Notes: generated from the letters alone by a model not told the origin. A stretch of 64,000 bases of DNA from Diogma glabrata (GCA_963693315.1 OY856186.1:283208444-283272443); one strand, 5' to 3'; counted from the stretch's first letter, positions 12,466 to 56,124 are shown. Translations and numbers: made by a program.

Positions 12466-13189
12466 ATGACTGTGGTGAATGAGGAAGCGAATGAGATGAA
12501 TGTGGTGAATGCTTTTCTGAGGAATGAAGTGTTTCTTACATATGGGGTACCAGAGTTTCTACACAGTGACAATGGCAAACAGTTCACTAGTAGGAACTTT
12601 CAAAATCTTTTGTCAGATTTCAATATTAAACATATTAGGACCGGTGTCTATAGTCCTCAAAGCAACGCGTCAGAGCGGGTCAATAGGTCAGTTCTAGCGG
12701 CAATTCGAGCGTTCATAAAAGGTCAACATACCAAGTGGGATTCACAAATTAATGAAATCGCTTATGCACTGCGGGCCGCAGTACATTCAGCGACCAAGTA
12801 CTCACCGTACTATCTATTATTTGGTCAACATCCAGTTTCGGATGGAAATACTTACCATTTGTTGAGATCACTACACAAGCTTGGTGAAGATGCTGGTGAG
12901 GAAATAGAACGCTCTGATCATTTGACTCTGCTTCGGAGCCAGGTTCAACAAAATTTAAAAGCAGCTTTCAAAAAGTCACAACACCAGTATAATCTGCGAT
13001 CTAAACTACGAACCTTCGAACCACAACAACGTGTGTTTGTACGACAGCATCATTTGAGTGACGGCAAAATTGGCTCCAAAGTTCCTACCTGCAATGATTA
13101 AAACTAAGATTGGAAATGTACTTTATGAGTGCATAGATATGAGCGGTAAGAATCTTGGAGTTCATCATGCGAAGGATATCAGGGAATGA
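12466..13189 (+). pseudogene. Ty3/gypsy integrase, C-terminal part, frameshifted
   Basis: Similarity starts at about 12508 with FLTYGVPEF. The second catalytic Asp is in SDNGKQF, and the Glu is in SNASERVN. The 211-codon frame ends at 13101 because of a frameshift near 13070. The normal C-terminus (LAPKFLP ... GVHHAKDIRE, stop at 13187-13189) continues in the next frame. Closest in style to the integrase at 1-729. Confidence 0.85.
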
Positions 13190-13607
13190 TGTCTTTTCGT
13201 TAGGTAGGGTCGTTCCTCTGGTTAGTTGTCGTCGCTGTGGTTCACGTCTTCTGGGTCATACTAGCTGGTAGTATCGGGGTGTCAATAGTGCTGACGTTCT
13301 GATGGATGGTCGGTCTCAGTACTCAGTGGAGTTCCTAGCGGACTTCATGAGTATAGGGATCGGTCATCGGTCTCGACGCCGGTGGCTGTTGATACTTCGA
13401 TCCCAGGTACAACTTCTTATTAAATGCAGTTCGGTGGTTTCTTGACATGGAGGGGATGGCGACGTTTTTGTGACTTCAAGGTTAAAAGTCTTGCTTATCA
13501 CCTTGAATTCATGGTTGTAACGTCGGCTATATACTAAATAACAATATTAAAACTAATCCCTATTCTTTTTTTTGATTCAATTCCAAAATAATATTCCATT
13601 TGCATTT

Positions 13608-14486
13608 TTTTCATCATAATAGTTTAACGGTTTATTCAAATAACACCGAACAGGCCCACATTCAAATATCATCACAAATTGAAATAAAGAACGCTTACTC
13701 AAGGCTGTTTGATTTTGGTTTTTTTAAGAAAAAAATGTAAAACGTCAAAAAATCACATTTTTGATTTTTGGCTATAAAATTGAATTTTTCATCATTCATT
13801 CCATGTTGAAGTTAAAAACTAAAAACATCTTTTCAATGTTTAATCTCAAAAATTCAATTCGATATTTGATCTCAAAACAAAAATTAAATCGTGGTTTCAT
13901 CCAAAGGATACAAAAATTAAAATATATAATTTAATTGAAATTATAATATAAAGTTTATTTAAAATAAATAGATGCTGGGAAAAAAATTAGCAAGTATATT
14001 TTTGTGTAAATGAAGATCTATTTCCTTTACCGCACGTGATTGAAACATTTTTGAATATTTAAAACAATATAAAAAAAATTGAGGAATGAATGAATCAGAC
14101 AACGGAAGATTGCAGATGTTTGATAGTAAGGGTATTTTTTTTGGTTTTTTTACTTGTTCTACAATGAACTTCAGTGTTGGAGTGGTGATCAATACGTAGT
14201 ATTGGAAGAAAGCAAATATTTTTTTCAATTGATGCTCCACATAAAAGTATACAATTTGGATATTACATTTAAATCAGTAAACGATTGGAGGTTACCAGAT
14301 TACAAAAAAAAGGAAATAATTTGGAAGGCATAGCAGCGTAATTTGGAAGAACGAACTGTTAATATCAACAACCTTCATTAAATACAAGTTGAGTACATTT
14401 TTTTCCATGATGTATTTTTTTATATATTCTTGTATGCATTTAGGTTAATTTCTTTTTATTTTAGAATGTTAGGCTAAAGACTATAT
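13608..14486. other. AT-rich stretch without gene
   Basis: Nothing recognised. It may be remaining Harbinger interior or the rest of the right LTR. The 93-codon minus-strand frame at 13959-14240 has no recognisable domain. Confidence 0.4.
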
Positions 14487-17400
14487 AGGAAATAAGAGAT
14501 TCCCCAAAACAACGAGGGTAGCGAAATCCGAAATTCGACGTCCACGCCGTGCTGCCTGGTTAATGCTGACAGAATTAGGTTGGTGTACCGGAGATAAGCA
14601 GGGTAAAAACTGCTTAGTCAATCATGGTACATCATGGCGAATTGGCGCCTTAAAACCCAATGCGACTCAAGCGTCTGTTCTCCATGTTAGGGGCGGCTTG
14701 AAGCGGGCGTCTGTCTTGGATCAAGCGGCTCGCTATATAAACGTGTCAAAGGTTGTTTCTGGTAACCTTAAGATGCAGAACGGACCCATTCACGACAATT
14801 TGGGTTGGGCCTAAGGTTAACACCCTAACCCCGGAAAAAAAATTATTTGTTAAATTTGGAAATCAGAAAAGAAAAACAGACCCGGACAAAAACAGAATTT
14901 TACCTGGACGTGAAAAAAGACCAGACTACCGAATCGGAACGTGGAACGTGCGCAGCCTGAGCGCTCCTGATGCTCTTATAAGTCTAGAAACAGAGGCTGA
15001 GAGGTATGGGATGGATATCATAGCTCTGCAAGAAATTAGACAGCCAATAATCGGAAAACAAGATTTGGATAGTCACTCTCTATACTGTAGTGGTCATCCT
15101 TCTCGAAGAGAATTTGGAACTGGCTTTCTTGTTGGTGCACGCATACAAGAAGCCGTGATGAAATTCATCCCGGTCAGTGAGAGGATTTGCTACCTACGTG
15201 TACGTGGTAAATATAACAATATTTCTCTTATTGCCGTGCATGCACCTACTGAAGCTAAGACCGTCGACGAGAAGGATAATTTCTACATAGCGCTGGAAGA
15301 GGTTATGAAACAAACACCAACACGCGACTTCACTATGGTTCTTGGTGACTTTAATGGGCAGGTTGGAAGAGATATCTCTTATGGAAATGTGGTGGGCCCC
15401 AACAGTCTGCATTTGAATTCGAATGATAATGGTGAGAGAATGACTGAGTTTGCATTATCAAATAATTTGAGAATTGCCAGTACTTTCTTTCCGCACCGAT
15501 CGATTCATAAGCAGACATGGGTCTCACCGAATGGAAACACTCGAAATCAAATTGATCACGTGCTAGTTACAGCACGTTTCTTTTCGAGTGTTCTGGATGT
15601 GCGATCCTTTAGAGGTGCATACATTGGAAGTGACCACTTTCTTGTATGTGCCAAAATAAGGTTCCACTTCCTAAACCCAAGCATTCCGAAATTCAATCAA
15701 CGGAAACGATTTAACATCTCATCACTAAAGAATGCAGAAACAGAAGAGAAATATCAAAACCATATTGCCGAAACATTGGAGAAATCAGAAACCATTAATG
15801 GAGACGTCGATAAGTCATGGTATTTGCTCAAAGATGCTGTTTTAAGCGTTGCTGAGGGAATACTTGGACGACCACAAAACCACTCCCAGAAGCCATGGAT
15901 GGATCAAGCATGTCTTGACGCTATTCAATACAAAAGAGATTGCTATCTGAAATGTCTGCAAGGACGCAACACCAGGTCCACGAAGGAGAACTATAAACTG
16001 GCAAAACAAGCCGTTACAAAGTTATGTAGACGAACGAAGAGAGAATGGTGGAAGAGAAAGTGTGAGGAAATTGAAAGCTTCAATAAGGAACATCAATCGC
16101 GTAACTTCTTTCAACAGGTTAAAACCTTAAAGAAGGGCCCTCAAACTAGATCGACTGCTATTCAAAACGAAGATGGGGAGCTACAAGTAGACCTTAAAAA
16201 TATTTTAGACACTTGGGCCGCTTATTTTGAGAATCTTCTCAACTTAAGTGACCAGAAACAAGTCGGGCGACGAGCTAAGCTTATTCGTGCGTCAAAGGTA
16301 CATGTAGAAGAACCCACCAGAGAGGAATTCGATGCGGCGCTGTCAAAATTAAAATGCAATAAAGCACCTGGTATCGACGATATAACATCCGAAATGATTG
16401 TACATGGTGGTGAAACTCTATCCTTAAGATTGTTTGAACTTGTTCAAATGATATGGAGGACTGAAGCCATGCCACAGGACTGGAACACAGCTATGCTGAT
16501 ACCAATCCATAAAAAAGGTAATCGCCTACAATGTGCAAACTACAGAGGAATCGCTCTCCTTTGCACAGCATATAAGATCTTTTCTTACATTTTGCTATCC
16601 AAAATCAATCCTTTTGCTGAACAACTGTTTGGAGAATATCAGTGTGGCTTCCGGCGGGGCCGAGGTACCACCGATGCACTTTTCTCGATAAGGATGATTT
16701 TGGAAAAGTGCCGAGAGTTCAACATACCAGTGCACCAACTCTTCATTGATTTCAGACAGGCCTACGACTCTCTCGAACGAGAGACTCTATGGTCTGCCTT
16801 GGTGTCAATGGGAATTCCTGGTAAACTGGTATCACTATGCAAAATGACAGTACAGAACTCTCAATGCTGTGTACGAGTTGAGAACGAAATATCAAGGTTT
16901 TTTAAAGTCGACTCCGGATTAAGACAAGGTGATGCTATCTCTCCTATACTTTTTAATTTAGCCTTGGAATATGTGTGCCGTCAAAAGAAACTGCCGACTA
17001 ACAACAATATCTTGTCAATAAACTCAGTACAGATGATTGCATACGCTGATGATGTTGTCATCCTCGGCCGAAGTGAAGCTGTTATGAGTGAGACTTTTAA
17101 GTCGCTTGAGAGTGGAGCTAGAAAAATTGGTCTTCAAATTAACTACAATAAAACCAAACATATGAATGTTTCAAGAGAGTCTGAGAAGAAAGATTTGATG
17201 TGCGGCGATGAACGAATTGAGGGAGTTGAATCTTTTAAATATTTGTGATCAATGCTTGACTCAAACAACAGCATACTTACCTATATAAACGTTGGAATCG
17301 CTGCAGGTAATCGAACTTTCTACTCAATCAAACCTCTCCTTGGATCTCCGTATGTATCAACTAACACCAAGCTCAAGTTATACAAGACATTGATTAGACC

Positions 17401-17862
17401 GGTTGTGATGTATGGGTCACAAACGTGGACCCTTACACAAAATGACGAATCGCATTTATCTGTATTTGAGCGTAAGATCCTACGCTACATTTTTGGTCCA
17501 CTTAAGACAGACGATGGAGAGTATAGAACCCGATATAACTTTGAGATCAGAGACCTTCTTGAGGGTTCTGATATAATAGGTTGTATCCGTTCTAATAGGA
17601 TTGCTTGGTTTGGGCATGTTCTACGAGCCGATTCACAGTCTGGAATGATTAGAAAAATGTACGTTAGTACCCCAGGGAGTGGGCGACCGCGAGGTAGACC
17701 ACGACTACAATGGGAAACTGACGTAATAAACGACCTTAAAAAAATCGGCTGCCATGGTAATTATGTCGCTGTTGCGAATGACCGTGGCGAATATTCGAAG
17801 CTGATTAGCCTTGCAACGCTCCTACATTGAGCATGAACGCCGTTAAAAAAAAAAAAAAAAAA
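14487..17862 (+). mobile_element. RTE-type LINE, nearly full length
   Basis: A single large reading frame (14753-17830) encodes an APE-type endonuclease followed by reverse transcriptase, and the element ends in an A-rich tail (17844-17862). The 5' boundary at about 14487 is estimated. The 5' segment contains an 83-codon frame (14563-14814) of unknown role that overlaps the start of the main frame. It lies inside the Harbinger element and directly abuts the end of its Myb-like gene remnant. Confidence 0.8.
14753..17830 (+). pseudogene. RTE endonuclease-reverse transcriptase, one stop codon
   Basis: About 1,025 codons. N-terminal APE-like endonuclease: RIGTWNVRSL (about residue 61), catalytic Glu in LQEIRQP, GDFNGQVG, and GSDHFLV near the domain end. 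RT follows: CNKAPGIDDITSEM, LIPIHKKGNRLQCANYRG, catalytic Asp in FIDFRQAYDSL, LRQGDAISPILFNL, and the YADD box in IAYADDVVILGR. The C-terminus has LKLYKTLIRPVVMYGSQTW and RIAWFGHVLRADS. The only break seen is TGA at 17246-17248, in the context FKYL-stop-SMLDSN where homologues normally have Gly; GGA to TGA is one change. The first Met is uncertain, since the conserved domain starts some 60 codons in. It nicks target DNA and copies its RNA at the nick. Confidence 0.9.
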
Positions 17863-17879
17863 ATTAATAAAAAAGGTCC

Positions 17880-18699
17880 AGTCATAATAACTTTTTGTTG
17901 TTCCACCACAATTTGCCGTTCTAGAAGATTATTTCTTTTCTTATCTTCTATTAAATAATCCTCCAATATATCCTCAAAGGACCTCGGTCGCCCCTTTTTG
18001 ATGAATTTGCCGAAGAAAGTGGTGTTGTCGACAGTTGATGTAGAACTTCATTTGGAACAATCTGTGTGTTTTCTATTTGTTCTATATCAAGAACGATTAT
18101 TTTTTCCACCGTCGGTAAGACTTGCAAACTCTGAAATCCAGTCCACTAGTCCAGATTCGGGTGCAGCATTTTCATCACCTCGAACGGCATTCCATGTAAT
18201 AAGCGCAATAATTCGCTCTTCCAAATCATTTAAAATTCTTTGCGGTGTCATACCGTTGATGCCACTTCTATTGACTGCAATTTTAATTTCAGCTGCTCGA
18301 TTTTTTACATACAGTCTACAAATAAATATATTATAATATATATCTATTACCAATAACGATCTACAAAACTTTAATAATTTGCCTCAGATCAACCAACGTC
18401 TTTCTCCAAGTTTTCCCTTCTTTAAATGTCCCTCCCGCCGCATTTAAAAGCTCCGCCACCTCGTCCCATTTCTTCCGCATTTCCCTATTTTCGTCTGCTG
18501 CTCTATCAAATCTGCGAGTAGCGTAAAAAACAAAATATTTAGTATATAAATTAAATAATTTAATTTTTCTAAAATATTTATTGATAAATAATAAAATAAA
18601 ATTAATAAAATATAGTTACCTCCCACGCGCCAAATCCACATTCTGCTCTAAATAACTGACTAAAATTTCTTTTTGATTCATTGTTACTTTTTGGGACAT
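17880..18699 (-). pseudogene. Myb/SANT-like DNA-binding protein of Harbinger element
   Basis: Exons on the minus strand: 18620-18699 (MSQKVTMNQKEILVSYLEQN ... LARG), 18383-18511 (RFDRAADENREMRKKWDEVA ... KTWRKTLVDLR) and 18087-18315 (LYVKNRAAEIKIAVNRSG ... LEERIIALITWNAV). This is the trihelix-type fold of the zeste-like Myb/SANT family, the partner protein that helps Harbinger transposase reach its DNA ends. The intron between exons 2 and 3 has a GC donor (GAG|GCAAAT) instead of GT. After 18087 coding potential continues in shifted frames (DIEQIENTQIVPNEVL, then GRPRSFEDILEDYLIEDKK to about 17880), so at least two frameshifts are present. The end is cut by the RTE insertion. Confidence 0.75.
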
Positions 18700-18901
18700 T
18701 TTTTTTCTCCATTTTTGTGCTTGTGAAAATTTCAAAGCAAATAATCAAATTTCATATTTAAATTCGTTGACGAAATAATTTAACAGTTAATCCCGCAAAC
18801 GTGATATTTATTTTTTCATTCCACTGAACCGGAATGCAAAAATCTCATTTTACGAAATCTCATTCCACGAAATAATTCCATCAACCAGAAACTAGCTACA
18901 G
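18700..18901. repeat. Right inverted end of Harbinger element
   Basis: Reverse complement of 10842-~11055. It also serves as the upstream region of the Myb-like gene, whose ATG lies at 18699. Confidence 0.75.
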
Positions 18902-19282
18902 ATGTATGAGTGTCAATATGGGTCAATATGAGCGTCGTGAAGTGGATTTTATTGAATTAACAACACTATAAAATTTTGATATTTTTTTTTTTTAATTAAT
19001 AATATAATTCTGACAGGTGAAAGAGAAAGAAGTTAAAATTGAATTTTAGAGAATCGACAAATAATTTTTTTAATTCAGCCTAGCGATTTGAATGAAAAAT
19101 AAAACAATTTTATAAAGATGAAAGGTTGCATTTTCAATTTATAAATCATTATTTTACACACAATACTTTTAAAAGACATTATTGAAATTTGTTAAAGTGG
19201 GGTGAAGTCACACCTATTTTCGAACTGAAAATATATTTTCAGGTGCATACCCGTCTTTAAACTTCTTTGATATATAGCGGAA
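18902..19282. other. AT-rich spacer
   Basis: Nothing recognised between the Harbinger end and the MITE array. Confidence 0.5.
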
Positions 19283-19421
19283 TTTTTTCTATCTGTTCGG
19301 CACAAGGGCCAATAAATTATCGAAAGTTGTATTCTTTTGTAAAAAGTGCAATAAAAAACTACAAATTTCGTTTTCGATGTCAGAACTTGTACCGAACATT
19401 TATAAAAGAATTTACTAATAG

Positions 19422-19676
19422 TGGCTGTGGCCCATTTCTCGATGAAATTGAAATTGAATCTGCAAATCGACTAAACAATTTCAATTTACTCTGCTATCCT
19501 ACTTGAGTAAATTTTGACAGATTGTGTTGAAATTCAAATAATATTTGTTTTCTAATAATTATATTTTCGAAATTTAATTTTTGTGGAAGGAAATAAAGCA
19601 AAACAAAAAATTATAATTCAGCGCGAAATGTCAAAATTTCAATTTCATCGGAATTTTTGAGAAATGGGCCACGGGC
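19422..19676. mobile_element. MITE type M1, copy 1
   Basis: 255 bp with inverted ends: tggctgtggcccatttctc at the left and its near complement gagaaatgggccacgggca at the right. The inverted similarity continues inward through a gaaattgaaatt stretch. No coding capacity; the short frame running through it is not a gene. Confidence 0.75.
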
Positions 19677-19765
19677 AGTGTATTCTTTTCGGCTGTACCG
19701 AACAAGTTCCAACACCGAATTTTGTATTCTATGTTGGAACTATACTGAAATTTGTTCGGTACAGC

Positions 19766-20512
19766 CAAAGAATTAAGAGACTAAGGAAATGAAACTACTG
19801 TATATATACACAAAAATATTTGAAGCCGTTTTTCTCTTTTCTCCTCTCTTTTTTATCTTCAATAAGTTGGCCTAAGTTGTCAAAAACAAAATTTGTAAAC
19901 ATTACTTGGCTTGGTTATAATTTGGTTTTAATAAAATTGTTTTTAATATTTATCGTGGTGATATTTTGACGAATTTATAGTAAATATAAGAAATACTAGT
20001 GATTTTATTATAATTTAAAAATAATTTTAAAGAAAAATTAAATATATTAAGTGAAAATTTTGAATAAAACATTAAATATGAAGTGTGTGATAATAACGTG
20101 TAAAAATTACTAAAAACATATACACGATGGGTTTTCTTATTATAAATAACTAATATTGATATTATAATTTACTTTTCGATTAATAAGTGTTAAGTTTTTT
20201 AAACATTTTCGAGAACAAAATGTAATCTAAAATCAATGTAAACAATAATAGATTGCTTCGGGTCTCTTATGTCAACATTTTTTTTATGTTGTTTTTCTAT
20301 TTGTTGTTTTTCTTTTCTATGTAATGGCGTCTCTTTTTTTTATATTAATTTTGGGGGCAAAAATACGCTTAAATTTGGAATTCAATGCAATTATAGAAAT
20401 ATTTACGGCGCCTCTACTAAAACGCAAGTGTGTTAGTAACAATTTATTGGTGTGCAAAAATTGCTTCAACTTTTAAAATCAATTTCACTTCCTCTATTCT
20501 CTTAATTCTTTG
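19766..20512 (+). mobile_element. Non-autonomous P-like DNA transposon with 8-bp duplication
   Basis: A 747-bp element with imperfect inverted ends of about 30 bp, both starting CAAAGAATTAAGAGA. It is flanked by a perfect 8-bp direct repeat ggtacagc (19758-19765 and 20513-20520) and splits an M2 MITE. 8-bp duplications and CA-starting ends are shared by P and hAT elements. A P-like assignment is favoured because the ATG at 20078 starts MKCVIITCKNY, the spacing of the first two Cys of a THAP zinc finger, followed in the next frame by HDGFSYYK. A TAA follows after 11 codons, so no protein is made. A related partial copy lies at 62459-62787 in reverse. Confidence 0.6.
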
Positions 20513-20539
20513 GGTACAGCCGACAAGAACACACTATTA

Positions 20540-20795
20540 TGGCTGTGGCCCATTTCTCGATGAAATTGAAATTGAATCTGCAAATCGACTAAAAAATTTC
20601 AATTTACTCTGCTATCCTACTTGAGTAAATTTTGACAGATTGTGTTGAAATTCAAATAAAATTTGTTTTTCAATAATTATTTTTTCGTAATTTAATTTTT
20701 GTGGAAGAAAATAAATCAAAACAAAAACTAATATTTCAGCGAGAAACGTCAAAATTTCAATTTCATCGGCATTTTTGAGAAATGGGCCACGGCCA
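20540..20795. mobile_element. MITE type M1, copy 2
   Basis: 256 bp, about 90 percent or more identical by eye to 19422-19676, with the same inverted ends (tggctgtggccc ... gggccacggcca). Confidence 0.75.
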
Positions 20796-20796
20796 A

Positions 20797-20949
20797 TAGT
20801 GTATTCTTTTCGGCTGTACCAAACAAGTTCCAACACGTCGAATAATCGAATTTCGTATTGTTTTGGAATGAATTTCAATAGAAAAAAAAATAATTCGGTG
20901 TTGGAACTGTACAGAAATTTGTTCGGTACAGCCGAAAAAAGTACACTAT
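20797..20949. mobile_element. MITE type M2, intact copy
   Basis: 153-bp palindromic element. Ends are tagtgtattcttttcggctg and its near complement ending cactata; arms continue through gtaccgaacaagttccaacac. No coding capacity. Confidence 0.7.
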
Positions 20950-21237
20950 AACACAAAACACAAAACACCTGCTTTCTTCTTTCATATCAATTTTACTGTA
21001 AACATTTATTATATTCATGTTTAAAATCTCTTACTATTTTCAGATAAAAAAAATGACAAATAAATTCACATTTCATAGATTTTACATCGTATAATTAATA
21101 CACATTTGCTACCTACCTAAATTGGTATGTAGCAAGTCGTCCTATCTGATCCTATTTCGTACGTACTTTTTTGATAACTGTTTATTCGACCTAATAAGTA
21201 TAGCGTGTACCTATTTGATACTGGGTTTAAATTAAAG

Positions 21238-21243
21238 TTTATT
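21238..21243 (-). terminator. AATAAA polyadenylation signal of CDIN1
   Basis: AATAAA on the minus strand, about 19 bases after the CDIN1 stop codon. Confidence 0.55.
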
Positions 21244-21261
21244 CATAAAGCAATTTTAAAT

Positions 21262-22306
21262 CTAAATTGTATTAAAGTTTAAAAATTCTAACTCATATTG
21301 TTTAGGAAATGATTCTGATACAACTATAAGACTACCATTTTCTTTACAATTAGCAACTATATCTTGATATCCATGCCAGTATAGAACCATACCAGAACCG
21401 AATCTACGAATAAAAAGTGATTAATTAATCTTCTCAATTTTCGAACTAATAGTGTGCTCTTTTCGACTGTACCGAACAAGTCTCGACACATAACTATCAA
21501 AAATCGTACTTTTATATGCAGTGCAATATAAACAATACAAATTTCGATAATTCGGTGTCGGAATTCCAGTCGAAAAGAATTCACTATAAGCTAAATCACC
21601 TATTTGAATAACTCTCCAACTGTTCCTTAACATATTTTTGATGTGTTTTATAACTTCCAAACAAAGCCTTACTTTCAATCCAATGTATAACGGTTCCTCT
21701 AAACAAACACGGCACAGCTAGTTTTAAATCTGGTGTTTTATCAAATCCTGTTCTTCTCAAATCATTTTCGTCGAAAAAACATAATCCAGCCTGTCGTGCC
21801 ATTGTTTTCAAACGTATTTCATATTCTTCCCCAACACATCTTCTAATTACATCAGTAAGTGGACCATCTAATATATCATTCAATAAACAATTTGTTATAT
21901 TACAAGCAAATAAGGGGTCATCCATTAAATTTGGATTCTTTAAAAATTCATTAATTTCCGTTTTAGTATATGTGCTACTGTATTTCTCTCTAATCATCAA
22001 TCGTGCCAATGAAACGGGGGAAAATTTTAATTTTTCTGACATATTTACCAAAATAAAATGATTTTGTGTAACTTTTACTTCAGTTTCGTAATCTTTTAAA
22101 AATATTCCTATTGTAGACGATATTTTATGATGTGCTTCTCGTATTTTGAGTCGTCCTTCTTCAGAAAGTATACTTGAAAGAGTTTCGATTGGAACATTTT
22201 TATATTTATCTTCAAGGAATAGTTTACAATCAAACGATAAAAAATTATTTTTTTGTTGAATATCGCCTACAATTTTATTATAAGTTTCTGTATCTAAAAC
22301 TATCAT
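21262..22306 (-). CDS. CDIN1: CDAN1-interacting nuclease 1 homologue (two coding exons)
   Basis: Exons 21600-22306 and 21262-21403 join in phase (AG|A giving Arg) to 282 codons plus stop; human CDIN1 has about 281 residues. CDIN1 (C15orf41) is a predicted PD-(D/E)XK-type nuclease that binds codanin-1 and is linked to histone handling and chromatin. Visible are the TPD-family core TPDLKLAVP (about residue 191) and HWIESKALFG (about 208), which give the Asp and the Glu-x-Lys of the nuclease centre. The second exon ends the protein with FGSGMVLYWHGY. An earlier Met exists at 22330, but the Met at 22306 (MIVLDTETYNKIV) aligns with the conserved start. The 196-bp intron contains a MITE. The gene is head to head with gene G. 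Confidence 0.9.
21450..21588. mobile_element. MITE type M2 inside the CDIN1 intron
   Basis: 139 bp. Ends are tagtgtgctcttttcgactg and ...cagtcgaaaagaattcactata. It fills most of the 196-bp intron at 21404-21599, leaving about 11 bases at the donor side and 46 at the acceptor side. Confidence 0.7.
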
Positions 22307-23077
22307 ATTAATTAATTTGTTTGTTTTCACTCATGTTTATTTGACACAAAAAAACTGAACGTGGTATTTTTGATAATAAAAATGTACTAGTTTTGAATTT
22401 TTAAACTGGCTCAAAAATTCTATGAAAGTAAAATGCCTTATACATGAAAGTAAAATGTCACAGTTGTACAACCTGATAATATAATTACATCTAACTTCAT
22501 ATTTAACTTAACTAATTACCATCATTTTACTACATTGATCATTTTTTATATATTGTTAGGAAATAGATTATTTAATATTAAAAAAGGTAAGAGCTAATCA
22601 AATTTTATATGTGTTTTTAAACATTTAAACGAATAGATTTTCTTTAATTCGTTAATAAAATTAAATAATATGAAACCGCACCCATATAAACAAAAGAGTA
22701 TAAAAAATGTGTTTAATTCATCAAAATGGCATTATACAAGAAAAGATTGTTATTTTTGTTAATAAAAAAAGTTATAGTATACAAATTATTAAAGTTATTC
22801 CAAATGAAGTTCGTTGTGCAACTCTAATTAATATACATAAAAATAATCTCACGGTTATTCATGGAATATGAATACATTTATTTTATGCAATTTCTGTGTT
22901 AATTTTTTAAAATCAAATGTTGATTATATTTATTTGTGTAATTTTTAACACTTTTAATGTTATTGTTTATACTATCTTAATCTGTGTTATTTAATTATAT
23001 TTCCAGAGTGTGTTTTTATGTTCAAATAATTTCAAATTGGCCGTGTCGTGGATATTTGAAAAAGAATTAAATACAAA
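22307..23077. promoter_or_regulatory. Shared 5' region of CDIN1 and gene G
   Basis: The two start codons are 771 bp apart on opposite strands, so both promoters must lie here. No clear TATA box or CpG-rich patch is visible. A 3' splice-like ttatatttccag at about 22994-23005 suggests that gene G may have an upstream non-coding exon. Confidence 0.4.
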
Positions 23078-56037
<32,960 letters not shown>

Positions 56038-56118
56038 TTTAATTATATGTTTATTTAGCCTATAAAACTGATTTTATGTTGTTGCCTATCGTATCGGGAC
56101 TGAAACAATAATAGTTGG

Positions 56119-56124
56119 AATAAA
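56119..56124 (+). terminator. AATAAA polyadenylation signal of gene G
   Basis: Lies about 80 bases after the stop codon in an AT-rich 3' UTR. Several further AATAAA words follow downstream. Confidence 0.5.

Larger units (their letters stand above)
11956..13607 (+). mobile_element. Deleted Ty3/gypsy element with two LTR ends
   Basis: The segments 11956-12051 and 13514-13607 are near-identical direct repeats starting TGTAACGTCGGC, so they are LTR pieces. Each loses similarity after about 95 bases. The left copy runs into unrelated G-rich text and the right one into 13608 onward. Between them lie a possible gag start (12209-12409) and the end of the integrase gene. Everything from most of gag through RT is deleted. 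The tail before the right LTR (13431-13513) matches the complement of 2656-2730. Confidence 0.65.
10842..18901. mobile_element. Harbinger (PIF) DNA transposon, decayed, with nested insertions
   Basis: Bounded by long inverted repeats: 10842-~11055 and ~18700-18901, both starting ctgtagctag when read inward, with only scattered differences over about 200 bp. Between them lie both genes of a Harbinger element in convergent order: a HARBI1-type transposase (plus strand, left) and a Myb/SANT-like accessory protein (minus strand, right). About 6 kb between them is later insertion: a deleted gypsy element (11956-13607) and an RTE retrotransposon (about 14487-17862). I could not identify a matching 3-bp target duplication (left flank tgg, right flank atg). 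Confidence 0.75.
19283..20949. repeat. Tandem array of alternating MITEs (M2-M1-M2-M1-M2)
   Basis: Order: degenerate M2 (about 19283-19420), M1 (19422-19676), M2 (19677-19765 plus 20521-20537, split by a P-like insertion), M1 (20540-20795), M2 (20797-20949). Taking out the 747-bp insertion and its 8-bp duplication, the two M1-M2 units are about 365 bp apart, so this is a tandem duplication of a composite unit. Confidence 0.75.

Noticed and set aside
19267..19506. 79-codon frame across the MITE array, and the similar 64-codon frame at 20430-20624
   Set aside because: Both end in the same peptide because both cross an M1 MITE; not genes.
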